A stretch of DNA of 64,000 bases from Lachnospiraceae bacterium (GCA_017437065.1 JAFSBX010000141.1:145675-209674); one strand, 5' to 3'. Positions 1 through 11,100 are shown, counted from the first letter of the stretch. Made by a program: numbers and translations. Notes: generated by a model from the sequence alone, not told the origin.

Positions 1-46
1 TGGCAGCATTTAATGTAAAGAGATAGTACTCCATTTTATATTAATG

Positions 47-88
47 AAAGAGCAGATGATACAGAAAGGTATGGTCTGCTCTTTTAGT
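47..88. terminator. Hairpin terminator of an upstream gene
   Basis: Ten-base-pair arms AAAGAGCAGA (47-56) and TCTGCTCTTT (75-84) enclose an 18-nt loop and are followed by a short T/A stretch. It probably ends a gene lying left of the window. The rest of 1-198 holds no coding region that I can see, only the promoter of the next gene. Confidence 0.6.
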
Positions 89-128
89 ATAAGAATCTTT
101 CATACGAATCTTTTCAGCTTCTTTTGGT

Positions 129-157
129 TTGCTATTTTCCTAAGAGTTTCGTATACT
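129..157 (+). promoter_or_regulatory. Sigma-A-type promoter for the first AAA-ATPase-like gene
   Basis: TTGCTA (129-134) and TATACT (152-157) are separated by 17 nt and lie about 40 nt before the start codon. The same -10 hexamer, TATACT, occurs before the two paralogues at 18964 and 21281. Confidence 0.5.
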
Positions 158-198
158 ATAAGTAATTATAAAAAATATAGCTACGGGAGGTGAAATTG

Positions 199-1914
199 AT
201 GGCAAAAACCATTGGAATCGGCATACAGGATTTTGAAAAATTAATTGAAGGAAATTATTATTATGTTGATAAAACAGATTTTATCAAGGAATGGTGGGAA
301 AGGGGAGACGATGCAACGTTAATTAACCGTCCGCGCCGTTTTGGTAAAACTCTGAATATGAGTATGTTGAATCGCTTTTTCTCTAATGAATATGCAGGAC
401 AGGGAGAAATTTTTGAGGGACTTTCTATCTGGAAGGAAGAAAAATACAGAAAGCTTCAGGGGACATATCCGGTGATTAGTCTTTCTTTTGCGAGTATCAA
501 AGAAAAGGATTATATTACAACCCGTAAGAAAATTTGTCAGTTACTTACGAAGTTGTATGCAAAGTACTCTTTTTTGCTGAAAGGTGATATGTTATATAAA
601 ACAGAGAAAGCATATTTTAAACGCATAGCAGAAGATATGGATGATGCTGATGCAACAATGGCAATTCATAACTTGTCTGATTATCTGAGTCGCTATTATG
701 GTAAACGAGTCATTGTCCTGCTCGATGAATATGATACCCCCATGCAGGAGGCGTATGTACATGGTTTTTGGGATGAATTGGTCAGCTTTACAAGAAGTTT
801 ATTTAATGCCACATTTAAGACCAATCCATGGTTAGAGCGTGGGATTATGACCGGAATTACGAGAGTGAGTAAGGAGTCTATTTTTTCGGATTTGAACAAT
901 CTGGAAGTAGTAACGACGACATCAAACAAATATGTGACAGCTTTTGGATTTGCTGAGTCGGAGGTTTTTAATGCATTAGATGAATATGATCTTGGTAAAG
1001 AAAAAGAAAACGTGAAGTATTGGTACGATGGATTTACATTTGGAACACATAAGGATATCTATAATCCATGGTCGATTTTAAACTTTTTGGATAAGAAAAA
1101 CTTTACGACTTACTGGGCAAATACCAGCTCTAACAGTCTGGTGGGAAAGCTTATTCGGGAAGGCGGACGGTTGGTAAAGCAGTCCTTTGAGCAGCTTATG
1201 AGAGGAGAACATTTGCGTTGTCCGATTGATGAGCAGATTGTATATAACCAGTTGGACAACAAAGAATCTGCCATATGGAGTCTGCTGTTAGCCAGCGGTT
1301 ATCTAAAGGTAATAGATTACGACCGTTTGGAGAAACTGGAGCCGGGCAGGAAAGCATGCTATGAAGTAGCTTTGACGAATTATGAAGTGCGACAGATGTT
1401 TGAAAGTATGGTAAATGACTGGTTCACGACAGTGGAAGCGGAGTATAATGATTTTATCAAGGCTATGCTTCTACAGGATATAGATGCAATGAATGAATAT
1501 ATGAACCGGATGACGCGTGAAATATTCAGTAGCTTTGATACCGGAAAAAGAGTTTCTGAAAAAGCACAGCCGGAGCGGTTTTATCATGGATTTATACTGG
1601 GATTAATGGTAGATTTGCAGGAAAACTACATGATTACATCCAATCGGGAAAGTGGTTTTGGCAGATATGATGTAATGCTTGAGCCGAAAAATGTGACAGA
1701 ATATCCGGCAGTAATTATAGAATTTAAAGTATTTAATGAAAGAAAAGAGAAAACACTGGAAGATACCGTAATGGCAGCACTGAATCAGATAGAAGAAAAA
1801 TGCTATGATACAGCGTTGCTTGCAAAGGGAGTTCCGGCAGACAAAATATACAAATACGGTTTTGCATTTGAAGGGAAAAACGTATTGATTGATACAAATT
1901 ACAAGAAGGTATAA
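199..1914 (+). CDS. AAA-ATPase-like / PD-(D/E)XK nuclease-like protein, copy 1
   Basis: A 571-residue protein of the family pairing an N-terminal AAA-ATPase-like domain with a C-terminal PD-(D/E)XK nuclease-like domain. The N-terminal part has the variant P-loop RPRRFGKT near residue 45 and a Walker B strand ending LLDEYDTP near residue 180. The C-terminus has the nuclease signature: the Asp in GRYDVML, then the E-x-K of IIEFKV about 17 residues later. The family is multicopy in gut anaerobes and its role is not established. ATG 199 is chosen over GTG 190 because the GGGAGG ribosome site (185-190) would overlap the latter. It is monocistronic, with its own promoter and terminator. Closely related copies lie at 18964 and 21281; copy 3 is the nearer relative. 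Confidence 0.85.
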   Translation: MAKTIGIGIQDFEKLIEGNYYYVDKTDFIKEWWERGDDATLINRPRRFGKTLNMSMLNRFFSNEYAGQGEIFEGLSIWKEEKYRKLQGTYPVISLSFASIKEKDYITTRKKICQLLTKLYAKYSFLLKGDMLYKTEKAYFKRIAEDMDDADATMAIHNLSDYLSRYYGKRVIVLLDEYDTPMQEAYVHGFWDELVSFTRSLFNATFKTNPWLERGIMTGITRVSKESIFSDLNNLEVVTTTSNKYVTAFGFAESEVFNALDEYDLGKEKENVKYWYDGFTFGTHKDIYNPWSILNFLDKKNFTTYWANTSSNSLVGKLIREGGRLVKQSFEQLMRGEHLRCPIDEQIVYNQLDNKESAIWSLLLASGYLKVIDYDRLEKLEPGRKACYEVALTNYEVRQMFESMVNDWFTTVEAEYNDFIKAMLLQDIDAMNEYMNRMTREIFSSFDTGKRVSEKAQPERFYHGFILGLMVDLQENYMITSNRESGFGRYDVMLEPKNVTEYPAVIIEFKVFNERKEKTLEDTVMAALNQIEEKCYDTALLAKGVPADKIYKYGFAFEGKNVLIDTNYKKV

Positions 1915-1922
1915 TTTAGATG

Positions 1923-1953
1923 GCACTTGGGAGAAATCTTAAGTGCTTTTTTT
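1923..1953 (+). terminator. Terminator after AAA-ATPase-like copy 1
   Basis: GCACTT (1923-1928) pairs with AAGTGC (1941-1946), followed by a run of seven T. The loop can extend the stem by G-T pairs. Typical intrinsic terminator. Confidence 0.7.
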
Positions 1954-2015
1954 CGTAAAGCAGCTCAGAATAATTAAGCAGGAAAAAAGTATAATTAGAC
2001 ACTTTTTCCAGTTTT

Positions 2016-2043
2016 TTGTGTAATGGAAATATGTTAATATAAA
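2016..2043 (+). promoter_or_regulatory. Likely promoter of the Big_2/beta-helix protein gene
   Basis: TTGTGT (2016-2021) and TATAAA (2038-2043) with a 16-nt spacer lie just upstream of the ribosome site AGGAAGGA. The match is moderate. Confidence 0.4.
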
Positions 2044-2080
2044 AAACGCCAACAGCATCAAGAGGAAGGATTTTGTGAGA

Positions 2081-5000
2081 ATGAATATAAGAAAAAGAGT
2101 GTTTGCAGTTGCATTAGCGGCAGCTTTGATAGGAAATTCATTACATTTTCCGGGATATACTGTGCAGGCAGCAGCACAGGAAATAAACTTTGAGGAGAGC
2201 GAAGGTACTGTATCCGGTAATAACATTATACCGGAGGACAGTGTGGTATCTGAGGTAATGCATATTGGTCAGACGACAGACATGGATGAGCTATCCTGTT
2301 CTGATGATATATATGATACCCCGATATGTCTGAATTTATCTTCTAAAGTCCGCTTATTTTCTAACTGGGATGCCGCTATTAATGAGGAGGATTTATATAA
2401 AGGTACGCTTACCTGGGAAATTCTTCGTGGAGAGATAGGAACGCAGCCGGGTACCACAAACATAGTGAATGTTGAAGACGATTGGGTGGACTTTGAAACA
2501 GTATCGAATTCACCATATTTTACAATTCAGGAAGATGAGGATGAGAGTAGTTGCTTTTACAGAACATTGATGGTTACGGCCAATGAAGTGGATGGAGAAG
2601 AGAAGTACGATAGCTACGATTATTACATTCGGGCAACATTCCAATATAGGAAAGATGAAACCGAATATATTGCAATTACTACTGTGCCGATTGAAGTGGC
2701 AGCGAATGAGGAAGAAACGGAAAATGAAACATCCGGAACAGAAGAAGACAATGTAATAACTGAATCAGAAAATGAGTCTGAAGCATGGGAAGCAGATGAC
2801 GAGAATATGACAATTGAGACAGAAGAGGAGTCAGAAACATGGGAAGCAGATGAAGAGAATATAGCAACTGAGACAGAAAATGAGTCAGAAACATGGGAAG
2901 AAGATGAAGAGAAGATAATAACTGAGACAGAAGAGGAGTCTGAAGCATGGGAAGCAGATGACGAGAATATGACAATTGAGACAGAAGAAGAGTCTGAAAC
3001 AGAAGAAAAAAATGTGGAAAAACCGGAAGGGATTACGACTTCGGAAGATGAAAATACAGAGGTGAATTCAGAGGAAGATTCTACGGAGTCGGAGACGGTT
3101 GCAACAGATATCAGCAAACTGATGTTGAATAAAACAAGCATAATAATGAATCCGGGTGATACGTTTAAGCCATCTGTCACAATCGTGCCGGAGGGACTTC
3201 ATCTGAATATTAGTTGGTCCAGCAGCAATAGTGACGTAGCAGCCGTTGACGAGGTTGGAAACATAATGGCACTTGCGGAAGGTCGTGCCCAAATTACAGC
3301 AGAATGTGGCGGAAAAACAGCCACTATCGTGATTGATGTTGTGAAAACAGATGCGGAGAAGAATCATGACCAGCCGAAGGATGAAGAAGGGAATGTTATT
3401 GCAATTTCTGATGAGGTATGGATTGCGGGATTCGAGAGAGAAAGTGAAGTGTTGACGTATACCGGTACTAAGATAACTCAGAACCTTCGTATTTATCATA
3501 AAGGTACCTTGCTTAAGGAAAAGACCGACTATGTGTTGACTTATAAAAATAATATCAATGCAGCCGCCTATAATTCAAGCAAGGCACCATCTGTTACGAT
3601 TACAATGAAAGGGCAATATACCGGTAGCCGGACATTGTATTTTACCATTGCACCACGAGATATTGATGAAAATCATACACTTGGTTATGAGCAGGTAATT
3701 CAGTATAGTAAGAAAATGAAAATTCCTGCACCGACGATTTACTTTGGAAGTAAAAAACTTATTGCCAATAAGGACTTTTCCTGTGATTACAGTAGTTTAC
3801 CTGAGAATTATACAAAGGGAGACTCTTATGAAGCAGGTAAATCTTATGAATATACTGTTCATGGAAGGGGCAATTTTACAGGCATTTTTACAATGAAATT
3901 GACGGTAATTAAAGATAAAAATCAAGATTTTGGAAAAGCAGTCATTACTCTCGATAAAAAGCAGTATGAATATCATGGTGAGGCATTATCTGCATCAGAT
4001 GTACGAATTGTTTCTGTGAAATTTGGGAAAAAGATTTTAGATGAAAGTCTTTATGAATATAAAGTTTATGCAGAAGGTGTAGGAAACGGTTATGTTGAAG
4101 TTTATCCGTCGGAGAAAGGCAGAAGCGAAGGCTACCGGGGAATAAAAAAACTGAAAATAAAGGTGGTTGGTGATCGGAATATAAAAGATACTCAATTTGG
4201 AAAAAGCTGGCAGGATGCAATTACATATTCAAAGAAGAAAACGGATAATAATGGTGGGATTTGTCAGGAGAAGGCAGGTGTACTTATTTTTAGTAAGGGG
4301 GATAGCAGCGAATCTCTTACAGAAGGTGTAGACTATACTGTTAAATACAGTAATCATAAGAAAGTCGGAAAAGCGACGATTATTTTTACCGGTATGGGTA
4401 GGTATAAAGGAACTTTAAAAAAGACATATCGTATTGTGCCAAATACAGAATTATATGTTAAATGGCATAATACGGATGATAGCGGAGTACCGGTGGTAGC
4501 CTTTACGAAAGGGGGAGCGATACCGGGATTTAGTCTGATGGAAGCTTCTGAGAGTGAGGAGTCCATCGTGTTGAACAGTAAAACGGATTATTCGGTGAAA
4601 GTAAAGAATAATAAAAAACCCGGTATCATGACTTGTGAGATTACCGGAAAAGGAAATTATAAAGGCTATAAAAGTATCACTCAGATCAAGGTCATTTCGG
4701 GAGATATCGGGCAGGGAACAATAACGGCAGGTGATAGGCAGTATAGCAATAAGCCCAATGCATGGAAATCAGTGGTAACAATAACAGATGTCAATGGAAA
4801 GAAATTGACAGCAGGAACGGATTATGACAAGAAACTGATTTACAGTTATGACGGAATGAAGGATGGACTGCTTCCACAGGCAGGTACAGTAGTGTATGTA
4901 ACTGCAATGGGAATTAATAATTATGAGGGTTCTTCAATTACCGGAAGTTATCGCATATACAGCAAAAATATAAGTAAGCTGACTGTGTTAATAGACGCAC

Positions 5001-7057
5001 AGGAATATACAGGAAAGGAGATAGAATTGTCAGCAGATGATATCCATGTGTATGCAGACAAGCGTGATGTTAAAAAAGGAAAAGAGCTGGAAGAACTTTG
5101 CTATGAGATTGTAAAGTACAGTAACAATATAAAAGCCGGTACGGCTAAAGTAACATTAAGAGGGATTGGAGCTTACGGAGGAACCAAGACCTACTCTTTT
5201 AAAATCAGCAGGAAAAAGTACCTGACCACTCGGGTTACGGGGATATCACTTAATGAAACATCGATTACCATTGGGGCAGGAAACAGCAGACAGCTGACCG
5301 CCACAGTATTACCGCAAGATGCATGCAATAAAACTGTGATATGGTCTACTTCTAATAGTAAGATAGCGACAGTCAGTGAAGAGGGTATTATTACCGCAAA
5401 AAAGCCGGGAACAATAACTATCAAGGCAACTTCCCAGGATACAGGGAAAAAGGCATCATGTAAGGTAAAGGTATCAATTATACCTGTAACGTCATTTTCC
5501 TTGAATGCAGAGGAGATTAATCAGTTTGAAGGAACGCAGTATCAGTTAACTGCAACAGAGGTTAGGCCGGCAGATGCCACTTACAGTACCATTCAATGGG
5601 AGAGTACAAATCCGGAAATAGCATCTGTGGATGCCAATGGTAAAATTTCGCTGAATAAAGCGGGAATGGCTGTCATAAAGGCTTATGCTGATGAACAACG
5701 GTTTGTCAGAAAATGTCTGGTAATTGTCCGCAGTAAAGAGGAAACAGAGCCGGAGGGCAATTATCTTACCCCTCAGATGTTCAGAAACTGTAATGAAGAT
5801 GATGATACAGAGTCATTTAATGATGCCATACAAAATATCAGTGCAGAGTGTAATACAGTGTATGTTCCTGCCGGAACATATAAAATTGATGCGGAAACAA
5901 GCATTTTACTTAGAAGTAATATGAATTTTGTCATGTCACCTAATGCAGTATTACAGGCAATCGATAATTCCAGCATGGGGTACAAAGTGATTTATGCAAA
6001 TAATATTAGAAATGTAACAATTTCCGGCGGGCAAATTAAAGGAGAACGATATGGACATGGCAGTACAGCCGGAGAATGGGGCATGGGAATTGGTATTTAT
6101 GACAGTACCAATATTAATGTAACTGACATGAATATCTCTGATTGTTGGGGAGACGGTATTTATATTGGATCCAATCATGAAAAAGATTCCGATGCGGGAT
6201 GTAGCAATGTAACTATTACAAATTGTAAGGTATTTAACAACAGAAGAAATAACCTGTCGATTGTAAGTGCAGACTATGTAGATGTAGATCGTTGTACGTT
6301 CAATGATGCTAACGGAACTGCACCGGAATATGGTATTGATATTGAAACCAATAATTTAAAAAATCCGTGTGAACATATTACAATTTCTAATTCAACGTTT
6401 CATGGGAATGCAAAGGCAAGTATAGGAATTGTTACAACAGCAAATGATGTCAAAATTTCCGGCTGTACACTAAATGGAAACTTTATTAATTATGACGGAA
6501 CCAATGTGACAATTTCCAATTCTATAATTCGTGGAAAAATGTATGCCAGAATTGGTGTCTCACTAACGGATGGAACTAAGATTAATGATGGGGGAAGCGA
6601 AGAAGATTTATTGATTGCCACTTTTAGTGCTGATAAAGGTCCATATACACTCGGAGAGTTTGGGGTTGATGCTTCTAATGTGATGTCGTATAGTGTGATT
6701 GACGACAGTGACAGTCCTTCAGGAAAAGCACTATGCATAAAGCGCCAATCGAAAGGGACAAAAGAGGCCGGATATTATTTAGAGCTTAATGAGTTGACAG
6801 ATGGAGCAGCTTCCGTTTTAGAAAAGGGAGCCACCTACAGATTTGAATATGTTGTCAAAGGGAGTGGACAATGGGGGATTAAGACCAATCAGACAGGCTG
6901 GTATCCCAGTGTTCCGAGGTCGGACAGATTTAGTACAGGCTTTACAACATATACAGCAGGTTCAGCAAAATCATGCAGACTGATGTTGTATGCAGTAGAT
7001 ATGACGGAAGATATGTATCTGGAGATTGAATCTATAAAAATATATAAGGTGAGATAG
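2081..7057 (+). CDS. Large secreted cell-surface protein with Big_2 domains and a beta-helix
   Basis: A 1658-residue exported protein. Residues 1-31 form a signal peptide (basic start, then a hydrophobic stretch ending near VQAAA). A Glu/Ser-rich acidic segment (about 205-345) contains four 18-residue repeats. A Big_2 bacterial Ig-like domain (about 345-430) is followed by several repeats of the type GKDYTVTYKNNKKPG common in clostridial surface proteins. Two more Big_2 domains (about 1050-1210) follow, then a right-handed beta-helix region (about 1230-1500) resembling the pectate-lyase superfamily, and a C-terminal carbohydrate-binding-like domain. No LPxTG or S-layer anchor was seen. ATG 2081 is preferred to GTG 2075 because AGGAAGGA (2063-2070) is better spaced to it. 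Probably polysaccharide binding or degradation, but no catalytic residues were assigned. Confidence 0.8.
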   Translation: MNIRKRVFAVALAAALIGNSLHFPGYTVQAAAQEINFEESEGTVSGNNIIPEDSVVSEVMHIGQTTDMDELSCSDDIYDTPICLNLSSKVRLFSNWDAAINEEDLYKGTLTWEILRGEIGTQPGTTNIVNVEDDWVDFETVSNSPYFTIQEDEDESSCFYRTLMVTANEVDGEEKYDSYDYYIRATFQYRKDETEYIAITTVPIEVAANEEETENETSGTEEDNVITESENESEAWEADDENMTIETEEESETWEADEENIATETENESETWEEDEEKIITETEEESEAWEADDENMTIETEEESETEEKNVEKPEGITTSEDENTEVNSEEDSTESETVATDISKLMLNKTSIIMNPGDTFKPSVTIVPEGLHLNISWSSSNSDVAAVDEVGNIMALAEGRAQITAECGGKTATIVIDVVKTDAEKNHDQPKDEEGNVIAISDEVWIAGFERESEVLTYTGTKITQNLRIYHKGTLLKEKTDYVLTYKNNINAAAYNSSKAPSVTITMKGQYTGSRTLYFTIAPRDIDENHTLGYEQVIQYSKKMKIPAPTIYFGSKKLIANKDFSCDYSSLPENYTKGDSYEAGKSYEYTVHGRGNFTGIFTMKLTVIKDKNQDFGKAVITLDKKQYEYHGEALSASDVRIVSVKFGKKILDESLYEYKVYAEGVGNGYVEVYPSEKGRSEGYRGIKKLKIKVVGDRNIKDTQFGKSWQDAITYSKKKTDNNGGICQEKAGVLIFSKGDSSESLTEGVDYTVKYSNHKKVGKATIIFTGMGRYKGTLKKTYRIVPNTELYVKWHNTDDSGVPVVAFTKGGAIPGFSLMEASESEESIVLNSKTDYSVKVKNNKKPGIMTCEITGKGNYKGYKSITQIKVISGDIGQGTITAGDRQYSNKPNAWKSVVTITDVNGKKLTAGTDYDKKLIYSYDGMKDGLLPQAGTVVYVTAMGINNYEGSSITGSYRIYSKNISKLTVLIDAQEYTGKEIELSADDIHVYADKRDVKKGKELEELCYEIVKYSNNIKAGTAKVTLRGIGAYGGTKTYSFKISRKKYLTTRVTGISLNETSITIGAGNSRQLTATVLPQDACNKTVIWSTSNSKIATVSEEGIITAKKPGTITIKATSQDTGKKASCKVKVSIIPVTSFSLNAEEINQFEGTQYQLTATEVRPADATYSTIQWESTNPEIASVDANGKISLNKAGMAVIKAYADEQRFVRKCLVIVRSKEETEPEGNYLTPQMFRNCNEDDDTESFNDAIQNISAECNTVYVPAGTYKIDAETSILLRSNMNFVMSPNAVLQAIDNSSMGYKVIYANNIRNVTISGGQIKGERYGHGSTAGEWGMGIGIYDSTNINVTDMNISDCWGDGIYIGSNHEKDSDAGCSNVTITNCKVFNNRRNNLSIVSADYVDVDRCTFNDANGTAPEYGIDIETNNLKNPCEHITISNSTFHGNAKASIGIVTTANDVKISGCTLNGNFINYDGTNVTISNSIIRGKMYARIGVSLTDGTKINDGGSEEDLLIATFSADKGPYTLGEFGVDASNVMSYSVIDDSDSPSGKALCIKRQSKGTKEAGYYLELNELTDGAASVLEKGATYRFEYVVKGSGQWGIKTNQTGWYPSVPRSDRFSTGFTTYTAGSAKSCRLMLYAVDMTEDMYLEIESIKIYKVR
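2774..2989 (+). repeat. Four tandem 54-bp coding repeats (acidic 18-residue units)
   Basis: Units begin at 2774, 2828, 2882 and 2936, each encoding 18 residues starting with ESE and Trp at position 5. Units 1 and 4 differ at only one base in 54, while units 2 and 3 are more diverged. A partial unit precedes and another follows. This lies inside the secreted protein and suggests recent unit duplication or conversion. Confidence 0.85.
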
Positions 7058-7093
7058 CACATGGCTATAGTTTGACATAGGATGAAGAAAGAA

Positions 7094-7136
7094 AATGCAG
7101 TGGAATGTTTAGTAAGACATTCCACTGCATTTTTTT
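7094..7136. terminator. Strong hairpin terminator after the surface-protein gene
   Basis: A perfect 15-bp stem (7094-7108 with 7117-7131), an 8-nt loop and a T-run to 7136. Confidence 0.9.
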
Positions 7137-7158
7137 AAGACTGAAAACAAGTGAATTA

Positions 7159-7188
7159 TTGACATATTGTGTATACAACTGATAAAAT
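7159..7188 (+). promoter_or_regulatory. Promoter of the response regulator / hybrid kinase operon
   Basis: Perfect -35 TTGACA (7159-7164), 18-nt spacer, -10 TAAAAT (7183-7188), about 70 nt before the start codon. Confidence 0.65.
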
Positions 7189-7256
7189 AATAGTAATAAT
7201 ATACTGAAAATACGTGGCGATATAAGTGAAAAGTGTATAGGAAAGAGGGATGGCGG

Positions 7257-8177
7257 ATGAAATATAAAACATTATTAATGGGGGAAAGTAACACAATTAT
7301 TGATGATTTTTTTGCAAGAATGTATGGATATTATGAAATTATGACTACATCAACCAGAAATGATGATATAGTCATGCATTTGAAAATATTTAAGCCGGAT
7401 ATATTTTTATATTGTATTAATCTAAACTCCTATAAAAATTACAATAGTATTTATTTTTTGAAAGAGCAGTTGAGACAAAACAAAATACCCTTAGCCATTA
7501 TAGGTTCAGCCGAGGAGTGTAAAGAATTTAATAAAATAACAGCCTACATGGCGGATCTTACGTTGGTAAAACCACTAACAACGGATACGATCAAAGCAAA
7601 AATTGATGCTTTTATCACTAACTGGAAGAAAGAGCATGAAAAAAAGGAAGAGGAATCAAAAGGAATTGAAGCGGAGATAACAAGAAATTCTTCGGATTAT
7701 ATGAAATTAGAGGGAATTAGGACAGCATTGGGTGAAAAGGATACAGAATCCGTTAATCTTGATATGGACATTTCTCAGTTGTTGTTATTGGCGGAAAATA
7801 CAATAAAACAAGAAAGAAAGCATATCTTAGTAATTGACGATGATCCAATGATGCTGAAACTGGTAAATGAACAGCTGCATGAATATTATGACGTAGCCAC
7901 AGCAATATCAGGAAAACTTGCGATGAAATTTCTTGAATCGAAAAAAACGGATCTTATTTTGTTAGATTATGAAATGCCTGATGATAATGGAGCGGTAGTA
8001 TTGGAAAAATTAAGAAAAAATCCTGCTACAAAACATATTCCGGTAGTATTTCTGACGGGTGTTTCTGAGCGTGAACGGATTCAAGAGGTTATTCTGATGA
8101 AACCGCAGGGTTATTTGTTGAAACCTATTGATATTGAAAAATTATTAAGCGTGATTAGAGGAATATTATATAAATAA
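7257..8177 (+). CDS. Response regulator with a degenerate and a canonical receiver domain
   Basis: A 306-residue protein. The C-terminal receiver domain (about residues 190-306) is canonical: acidic pocket IDDDP, phosphoacceptor Asp in LLDYEMP, Thr in FLTGV, Lys in LLKPI. The N-terminal about 125 residues look like a second receiver fold that lacks the acidic pair but keeps a KPL motif. A charged linker lies between them, and there is no DNA-binding output domain. ATG 7257 is used because AGAGGGA lies 7 nt upstream; GTG 7233 is an alternative. The next gene, a hybrid histidine kinase, begins 12 nt after the stop, so the two form an operon and probably a phosphorelay pair. Output is probably through protein interaction. 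Confidence 0.85.
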   Translation: MKYKTLLMGESNTIIDDFFARMYGYYEIMTTSTRNDDIVMHLKIFKPDIFLYCINLNSYKNYNSIYFLKEQLRQNKIPLAIIGSAEECKEFNKITAYMADLTLVKPLTTDTIKAKIDAFITNWKKEHEKKEEESKGIEAEITRNSSDYMKLEGIRTALGEKDTESVNLDMDISQLLLLAENTIKQERKHILVIDDDPMMLKLVNEQLHEYYDVATAISGKLAMKFLESKKTDLILLDYEMPDDNGAVVLEKLRKNPATKHIPVVFLTGVSERERIQEVILMKPQGYLLKPIDIEKLLSVIRGILYK

Positions 8178-8189
8178 TGAGGTAGCGCT

Positions 8190-11100
8190 ATGGATAAAAA
8201 CAAACAATATTATTTTAAAGAATGTATTAATATGGTTACCAAATCTGAAAAATATAACCATAATGTTTTGTTGATAAAGCATTGCAATATACTTAACATA
8301 AATGTCGGGGACATAGGTAGTGAAGGTATATTTCACTCATATAAAAAATCAGAGGTACTAAAACCGTATGAGCCTTTCCTGGATATTATCAAAGGCTTTT
8401 TGGAAAAAAAATCTGCCGGTTTTATAGATAATTTTATAAAACAGGCAGATGTGTATCCGTTACATAAAAACATTTTTATGCAGTATTTTTGTGGAGAATT
8501 ATGCGAGCGACGGGAGGAACTGCTGTTAGGTGAATATTTATATGAGAAAAGGAAATTTCAATATGCAGTGCTTAACATGTTATCCATTGTAGCTCGGGAA
8601 AACTCATTTTATATTGTACTGGATGAAATTAATATGGCGGGAAGTTCGGCAAACTGGATGCTAACAGAAATTGCAAGACAACCACAATATCAGCATATAA
8701 AAATTATTGCAATTTTAAATGAAGAAGGGGAGAGTTTAAGCTTTGCAGAAAAAGAATTAGAAACCTTTATAGAACTATGTGAAGAAAACAGCATGGTTGA
8801 TCATTGGTTTTACGAAGAGGAAATATTACCTGATGAAAACTTTCGGAAAAGCAGTATGGAAATTAGTGAGTGCATAACTGTATTTAATAATTTATTATAC
8901 ACTTTGGAATGTGAACAGGCAGAATATTTTCTAAAAGACTTCTTTGAAAAAAAAGCGAGAAAAAAGATAACTCTGGAAGTTGCCCAGCAAATACAAATTT
9001 TAAAGATTGATTATTGGCTAAATTTGATTAAAGAAGAGTATGCGTATGCGTTACATTTATGCACAGAAATGATGAAATTGTCAGAGACAAATGATGAAAA
9101 AAATTCAGAAGTACAATTTCAGATAATAAGTTTAAAGGTATTAGTACATATATATAACGAAGATATTGAACAGGCTAATAGAGAGTTATTGCTTTGTGAA
9201 AAGATTGCTCTCGAAAATGAAGATGAAAAGATGTTGTTTAAGCTTGAATTAATGAAAAATATGTTGGAGTATTCGGGTTGGAAAAATCTTTGGATATGTG
9301 ATAAAGAAGTTCCGGTTTCTGATGACTTCATAAATGATTGTTTCAAATACGGATATTTGAATCATTTAGCCCATATTTATGCATATAGTTTTAACAGCAA
9401 TTTTGATTTGTTCAGGTCAATGGAAAATATGGAAGAAAAGCTTTCTGATTTTAATAAGGGAATCGCAATTGGCAAAAAAATTAAAAATGGAAAGTTTTTA
9501 GTAGATGCGTATAGAAAAAATGTTATGTTAGCATCAAGTAACGGATATTTTGATATATGTATCTATTTTTATAAAAAGATGCTAAAAGTGGCCAAAAGGA
9601 ATAATGACGAGATAGAAGAAGCTGCAATTTATAACGGCTTAGGCTATAGCAATTGTGGTATTGAACGTTACAAAGAAGCGAATAAATATTATAGTAAGGC
9701 ATTGAGTCTTTATTATAAATATCAGATGCCGGATGACATAGTAGAGACATTGTATAATCTTGGCATTAATGCCATGCAGGCCGGAAATTATAATAATGCA
9801 TGTAGTTATTTGTTGGAAGGAGATTTTATTCTTCGAACATTGAAGAAAAGCACGCTGAGAGTATGTGATATATCTAAGTTATATGGTTTAATAGCACTGG
9901 CAAGTATCAGAGTAGGAAACGTGCATCAGGCACGTTTATATTTAAATAAAGCCAGGGAGTTTCTTTCAGATGTTTTTTCAGTCAATGATAGTATGTTTTT
10001 GGTGCATTTTTTGTTGGGAAAATTAAAATATAGGGATAAAAAATATGAAGCAGCAAAAGAATGCTTTGATAAAGCAGAAGTTTATATGAAGCGTGTTGTG
10101 GGGAGTCTCTTTTTTAACTATTTTGAGTTTATTTATGATTACTATCAATTGCTGATGGATATGGGTATGCAAACTGAGGCGCAAAGGGAGTTGGAGGATT
10201 TTTGCGCATATTGTAAAAAGAATCAGTATAATTATAAGCTGAATAAAATTTATGCACTTATCAACAAGGAGGCCGGTAAAAATAATTCAGATAAACTTGA
10301 TATGATGTTAGATAAGATAGATTTGGAAGATATATCTGATTTTATATACAAAAAGCGTGATGAAAAGGAACGGTTAGCACTTGTAAAAACCATACGTTTT
10401 TTTGATGTTTTACAGAAGTTTACAAATCATATGTCAGATAACATTAAAAAAGAAATCGCTACAATTATTCCGGTTTTTAAAAATTGTTTTTCTATTGATA
10501 AGGTGTTTTTAATTCGTATCACTGAGCAGAAAAGTGAGGTGCTGTACGGTGATTTAGGATATAAGATTTCACCGGAAAATATAGCTGTGATAATGCAATA
10601 TTTTCAAGATAGAACAGTTGGTTTCATGGCATCAAAAGGTGACATAAAGCATGAAGAGTACAAAAAGGTTATGGCATGCTTTGATATTACACACATATTA
10701 TCTTTTGCAGCGGTTCCTATATATGAAAATGAAAAATTGATGTGTGTAGCTATTGTGTTTAATGAACTTAAAACAAGTACGATTGTTTCAAGAGAGAAAA
10801 GTTTTATTGAAGAAAGTGATTTAGAGATTTTTACTTATATTTTTCATCAGATTTCAAATGCTGTCGACAAGATAGAAATGGAAAATGAATTAGTCGAAAC
10901 AAATAAAAAAATCAATGAACAAATAGAACAAGTATTGACGTTAAAAAATGAGGCAGAAGTAGCTAATGTTGCAAAATCCAATTTTCTTGCCAATATGAGC
11001 CATGAAATCAGAACACCCATGAATGCAATTATAGGCATGGCGGAGGTGGTATTGCGAGGAAACTTGTCCGATGAGCAGCGTGAAAATGTTCAACAAATAA

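Noticed and set aside
2774-2989. CRISPR-like regular repeats
   Set aside because: The 54-bp units are directly contiguous with no spacers and lie in frame inside a coding region.
2623-3180. Ser-rich open frame on the minus strand opposite the acidic repeats
   Set aside because: It is the antisense of the Glu-rich repeat region (GAA/GAG read backwards gives Ser/Leu codons); no ribosome site or motif.
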